Of a stretch of DNA of 64,000 bases, positions 59,239-64,000 are shown piece by piece. The stretch's first letter is position 1; each line of letters opens with the position of its first letter. The stretch is from NCBI GenBank assembly GCA_002270565.1, contig NQMI01000151.1, positions 44,642 to 108,641 of the forward strand. The letters are read 5' to 3'. Both the position numbers and the translations under genes were made by a program. A model generated the notes under the pieces. It worked only from the letters and a program-made list of their open reading frames with translations. It was not told the origin of the DNA and did not search any database. This DNA is from Stenocarpella maydis (lineage: Eukaryota > Ascomycota > Sordariomycetes > Diaporthales > Diaporthaceae).

Positions 59239-60150
59239 ATAAGCTTTGCTATCACTATATCTTCTCCTCTTTAATTAAGCTAAGAAGAGAAGGGAAAGGG
59301 TAAGGAGCAATCACCTCCTATTATTGGGGTCTTCAAAACATATAATCCTCCTCCTATCCACAAAGAGGGCATCTACACTTATTTCCAGCTAAATATAATC
59401 CTTTCACGAAACTAGGTTCATAAATTACCACTTTACAAGGCCTTTGCAATAAATATCAAGATATACAACCTTAAGGGCAGAGGCAAGGGTCTTTATATCC
59501 TGTGGACCCTCTCCTTAATATGTAAATCTGAGCTGCTTAAACTATTCTTTCCCTTCCTAAAAGCCCTAGAGGCTCGCAAGTACCTATAGTCTCATCTTAG
59601 CACTTTAATTAAAGGAGGTCTAAATGATATTTTTATTAAGCATATAAATGGTGGCCCTTATGAGAAGTATATGTCTCAACTATGCTAGGGGAATGACCTT
59701 TATTAGGGCCTGGCTCTCCTTATTGCCTTCTTTAGTTATTATAATGCAAACCCATGCAACTATTGCATGCAGCAGATGGGGGCTAACTATAACTAAATAA
59801 CTCTCTGAGGCATTATCCCCGTTATGATCCCTTTCTTTAAGTGCTGATCACTCTAAGGATTTCAAGATAATGCTTGTGCTAATTATGTCTACTATATTGA
59901 GGGTTACCTTTGCGATTTTAAGATGCTAAAGATTTCTGAGAGCAGTTATAACTATATTACTAATATGTATCCTAATCTAATTAATAAGCCTCCAAATATA
60001 CCTCCTTCAGAGCTCTTACTAGGCAAGTATACTGAGGCAGCTACTAAGATAGGATATGAGGAAACTCGCGCGGATACTGTGGGTAAGATCACTGGATGTG
60101 TACTTAGGAAGTTTAAGTATAAGCCCACGGATCTCCAGTTATGGTTGTAA
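59239..60150 (+). pseudogene. DUF3716-like relic (element X copy 2)
   Basis: The counterpart of 785-1696. It contains NPCNYCMQQMGANYN near 59757 and NACANYVYYIEGYLCDFK near 59865, which together fit the CxxC...GA...C...ACxNC...CxF layout of DUF3716 with some Cys replaced by Tyr. The C-terminal 75 codons (59923-60150) are open and end LQLWL. The start codon is mutated to ATA and several stops interrupt the N-terminal part. Confidence 0.5.
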
Positions 60151-60929
60151 GGTGATTAGAAGGGTTAGGTAAGGCAGGGGTGGATCTAGTTTTTTTAGGT
60201 TGCTAATACTTCTTTTAGTAATAAATCAAGAACTAATGATTTTTATCTTGCATGTGGTCCCAAGAGAAGTATACTTATCTGATCAGAGATATAATGTTAT
60301 CTTGACTTTTTTATGTTTTAACTTTTTTATATCTTAACTTTTTATATCTTATCCCAGAATTTATATTCCTTTAGCTTGGGGTTATCAGGATTGATAAGCG
60401 GAATATCTATATATAGTGTTATCCTTTAAGTCTGATTAGCTAAATCTAATAAGTTTAAATCATATAAGCTATCTATATTTAAGTATACTTGCGCTTAGGG
60501 GACTATCTGGCTAGAAAGAGACCAGTCTTAGTACTAATTATTATTATTTTAATTAGGGGTGGTAGGATGGAGTATATTGTTTAGTGTGTCTGGGAAGACA
60601 TTGTGTCCAGCTATCTCTAATAGCTTCCTCTCAGTTTATTAACTTTTAGGAGGGTTGTCCTCCTAAAGAAAAGGCACTACTAGCTCCCAAATTCCCCTCT
60701 TATAGATGAATTTCTTTAGGCGCATTAAGGGATAGGTCCCATTAATAGTAATCTGCCCCCTTTTCTAGGTCTGGCTAGAATTGGGTTATAGGTCTCTGGG
60801 GTATATATCTATCCAAATAGAAGACTGCTTTAGTAGTAGCTACTTAAAAGGGCTTTTGGTTCCTCCTCCCCAGCCTATATATCACTTGCAACCCGTTAAG
60901 AGTGATGTATGTAAAAAGGAACCCCCTTA

Positions 60930-63900
60930 ATTGCTTAAAAGTTAAATTAGTGTCTAAAGATAAAGGTATCCTTAAAAGGATATTATAGGTGGTATTATGT
61001 ATTTTATTATCTATAATAAAGAAAATAGCCCTTATCCTGTTGTGGCTAATGTATACTTACTCCTTAGTTACTCTAATTAGTACTAGTAATGCTCTATTAT
61101 AAACTATGGAGTTTATATCTTAGAGTGAAGTATAGGATAACTTATTCTGATAGTAATAGGATAAAGGAAGAAGATTCATTTTAGCACCTATATTTAGTAG
61201 GGCTGGGAGGATCTTATAGCTCTCTGAAGCAATCTTAATATTTAGGTAGGCGGATCTATAGTAACTATGGTTTATTATATTAGTAGTTTGAGATAATATC
61301 AAATTTACCTTATACCTGATGATATGCATTTAATTAGAGCTCGAGTATTGCTTATATCTAATTTTAGATGAAGTAGAGACTATACTGAGTCCTAGACCTG
61401 TGGCTTAAGGTATATCTCTATTTGGGACTGGCTTAAAAGGCTACTCATTAAGAGAGGTATTATCCCTGCAAGTAAGGAGCTCTCTGATTAGAATAGCATT
61501 GGTCTTATTAAGCGTGAGAATATCTGAAATTAGCATTTTGATTAAGGTGGTAAGGATGGCATCTATAGCCTTAGCTTTAGGGGTTTAGGGGATTAGGGGT
61601 CCTTATTTGGGCTTAGCTTTAGTTGACTTTTTGGTCTTGCGCGGACCGATTGGATTACCCTTTATTTTACTTTTCCCCTCCCCAGCTATAGTGGAAGTCC
61701 CTTGCTATATTTCTAGCACTACTTCCTCTTCATTAGAAATCATTCTTTAGTTTCCCAAGAGATATATCGCCCTTAAGTTTGGGGCGGCTGGTAATTAGAG
61801 ACTAATATCTCTGAATATAAGGTAAGTCTATCCTTCCTTTTAAAAGTAAAAATTCCAGACAGCCTTTGGTAAACTTCTTAATGCTATAATGTTCTATATT
61901 CCTATAGAAAGTTAGGGCTATAGGATTGAGCTGGTTAGACCTGCCTTTGCAGATATCTTCTTGAGAGCTGAGGAATACTGAGTTGCTTTCCCACTTAGGA
62001 GACCAGACTAGGCTGAGCTTGATGAGTTCCAGCAATTTAGAGTATTGGTAGGCCCCATAATTAGAGGAAGTGCTACATTTATAGCACTTTCTGATCTTAC
62101 TATTCCATTAATAGGCTAGCTTAGATATATTCCATTAATAGTCTTTAGAGTATCCATTAGTAAAACTATCCTCCTGATTATAATTAGCTTTTAGTGAGTT
62201 TAAGGATGTAATTATATTAGGGCTATTAAGTCCTAAGCGAGCCCGGCTTTAATTATAGCTGAGTACTTTATTGATATATGCTTGATTTGCATTAAGTTTA
62301 TTTAATATAGGCTGCAGGCTTTCTATAGGGTTCTTTTTGGTTACAAACTTGATCTCTATCTGGGCAAACTTATGGGCTAAGTTATCTATTGAAGAGTCTT
62401 TATTGATCCGGATATTCTTCTGGATGATCTTGTATCCTGGCTGATTAGAGTGAGAGGGGGTTTGTATTGATGATTCTGTAGTCCTTGGGGTAGATTAAGG
62501 CTGTGGGTGAGGTGTCTTTGTAAGCTGAATAGGAGGGGGATGGCGAGTTGTAAGACCAGCCCCCCTTATGTTATTATGCTCGTTCTGATGGGAGTACTCT
62601 AGTTTCTTATTGATTAGAGAAAGGAGTTCTATCTTGAAAGTTCTCTAGTTATGGGTTTTAGCCTTCTTGTTGGATATGCTTCTGGTGGCTAATATCTTCT
62701 TTAGGGTTGATGGTAAGATTCGATAGAATGGCTAGGTTGGTGAGATCAGACTGTTGTTAGTGGAATCTAGTACCTAATTGTAAGTTGCAATCTAGTGCTT
62801 TTAGGCTTCTAGATCTTTAGTAGGGTAATTCTTCCGGATAGTATTAATTATCTCGGATGGATTAGCATGAGAGGTAGCATTATGGATTTGGTAGTGGGCT
62901 ATTAGCTGGCCTTTCTGACTAACCTAATTATGCTCTCCTGTGGTGATCATATGGATATTATTGACTAGGCTTGAGGTAGTGTAAACCTGGAGGAATAAGC
63001 TAAGTACCTGATCTAATGGATACTGGAACTGGTTGGTAATGGTCTCTACTGAATTAATAACTTTGATGATATTGGTTTTATTAAATTGCGGAGTTGATTG
63101 AAGTATAAATGGCAAGGCCTAAAGGGCAGTATTTCTAAAGGGTATTAAAGGTATGATAGGCTGAGAAGCTGCCTGAATGGGTAATATAGGAGTATAATGC
63201 TCCTGATTAGAGGTCCTAGATGGGGTGGGGGCAGGTTTCTGAGGAGACTAGCATCCTTAAGGTAGACCTTTCTTTAATAAGAGCCCCCTTGCCTTATCTA
63301 TATCCTGCTCCCTTCCCTTAAAGGGCGAACCTCTAGTGGATAGAGGAGTAGAATAAATATCCTTTATTAGAAAAATAAAAGATATAAGTCCTAATCTATC
63401 CCTTACTATAATAATGGAGGCAAATGTTTCTCTATACTAGTGCTATAGCTAAAGAGGCAAGGTATGAGTGCTATCTGAGATTATTGAATATTTCTCTATA
63501 ATAAGTGTATTTAGGAGAAGCAAAGGTATAAGTGCTGTTCAGGGTCTGTAGAGATGCGTATAGGATAGGTTAGGTCCTAATTACTCCCTTGCGGTAATAG
63601 TGAAGTTAAATGTTTCTTAATACTAAAGGTCCTTTAGGAGAGGCAAGATATAAGTGCTATTCAAAGGTATTAAATATTTCTTTATACCAGGTATATCTGG
63701 AAGAAATAAGGGCGTAAGTACTATCTGAAGATTACTAAGATGCATATAGGAATAACTAGGTACAATTAGAGTGAAAGGTATTAATATAAAAGGTTATATT
63801 AAGTATTATAAAGTCTTGCTATAGGCGAAGGCAGGAGCTACTTGACTGCTAGTCTTATAGGAGAGGATAATATAGATACCCGGAATACCCTTATGCTGCT

Positions 63901-64000
63901 GATGCTAGCCATCCTGACCGCAGGGGGTGCTAATAATAGTGGAAGCTCTAAGCTTACTGATCAGAAGGATAGCGGTTAGTAGGGCAGGAACCTCTTTAAC
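60930..64000 (-). mobile_element. Gypsy-like gag/protease relic, runs off the window
   Basis: On the minus strand, 61120-61329 encodes ALLNIGAKMNLLPLSYY, which fits a retroviral-type aspartic protease site (LLDTGAEMNLL) with the Asp and Thr mutated. Upstream near 62060, RKCYKCSTSSNYGAYQY resembles a gag zinc knuckle. Further upstream are gag-like Gln-rich segments (QSTPQFNKTNIIKVI near 63100) and a STPTSST-type linker. Stops are frequent. The upstream part from 63250 to 64000 is low-complexity repeats of TAAGTGCTRTTC-like sequence. No LTR is seen, and pol would lie where element X now sits. Confidence 0.5.
63420..63740. repeat. Direct repeats of about 110 bp (AGGCAAGRTATRAGTGCTRTTC-like)
   Basis: Four imperfect units each contain AAATGTTTCTyTATACTAG-like sequence, then GAGGCAAGGTATGAGTGCTA-like sequence (around 63420, 63490, 63600 and 63670). 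They probably belong to the 5' untranslated part or LTR-proximal region of the gypsy-like relic. Confidence 0.5.

Larger units (their letters stand above)
56221..60929 (-). mobile_element. Element X, copy 2 (inverted)
   Basis: It is the inverse of 1-4710 over its whole length. It carries the Ulp1-like relic on the minus strand and the DUF3716-like relic on the plus strand. Its inner end abuts copia A at 56220 and its outer end abuts a gypsy relic at about 60930. The last 240 bp at the inner end (56197-56436 region) are almost unchanged between copies, while the Ulp1 and DUF3716 parts differ by many transitions. No terminal inverted repeats are visible. Confidence 0.75.

Noticed and set aside
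1..60929. A Starship-type giant element spanning the island
   Set aside because: No tyrosine-recombinase (DUF3435) captain was seen, and the island contains core housekeeping genes that would not be expected as cargo.
1..64000. CRISPR array, bacterial operons or prophage
   Set aside because: The genes have spliceosomal introns and eukaryotic families, and the direct repeats are LTRs or minisatellites without spacer structure.

Overview
This window is nuclear DNA of a filamentous ascomycete. I infer Pezizomycotina, probably Sordariomycetes, from short GT-AG introns with CTAAC or CTGAC branch points, the protein families present, and the state of the repeats. The genus cannot be fixed from the sequence. 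The layout has two compartments: a GC-balanced gene island (about 25.6-51.5 kb) between two very AT-rich blocks (1-25.5 kb and 51.5-64 kb) made almost wholly of dead, nested transposable elements. Their reading frames are full of TAG/TAA where Gln or Trp codons are expected, and copies differ mainly by C-to-T and G-to-A transitions. That is the signature of repeat-induced point mutation (RIP).

Left block, in order: a 4.7-kb element carrying a divergent gene pair (a DUF3716-like zinc-binding protein and a Ulp1/C48-protease-like protein; 'element X'); a Ty3/gypsy relic on the minus strand with gag, RT and chromodomain remnants and LTR debris; a second gypsy chromodomain fragment; a Ty1/copia relic with 205-bp LTRs, a 12-bp minisatellite and an assembly gap ('copia B'); a gypsy RT fragment; the 3' end of another copia element with its LTR ('copia A'); and two pogo/Fot1 DNA transposons, one with intact TIRs and a TA target duplication. 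Right block: a gypsy LTR fragment, a longer copia A copy in opposite orientation, element X again in opposite orientation, and a gypsy gag/protease relic. Element X, copia A and the gypsy RT segment therefore each occur as inverted pairs, and the first two bracket the gene island.

The island holds ten genes with exon structures I could resolve by joining conserved protein segments across GT-AG introns: a GNAT acetyltransferase (-), a Ser/Thr/Pro/Gly-rich secreted repeat protein (-), an M20-family amidohydrolase/dipeptidase (+), an OBAP/DUF1264 protein (-), a trans-aconitate-methyltransferase-like SAM methyltransferase (-), a large WSC-domain secreted protein (-), ribosomal protein uS5/RPS2 (-), a secreted GH43 glycosidase (+), biosynthetic threonine dehydratase ILV1 (-), and the respiratory supercomplex factor RCF1 (+). 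The right half is largely housekeeping (translation, isoleucine synthesis, respiration). The left half is accessory or extracellular (cell-surface proteins, peptidase, acetyltransferase). The genes do not form an obvious single pathway or biosynthetic cluster.

The least explained object is element X: two coding relics in divergent orientation, no recognisable transposase or reverse transcriptase, and two inverted copies of nearly equal length.
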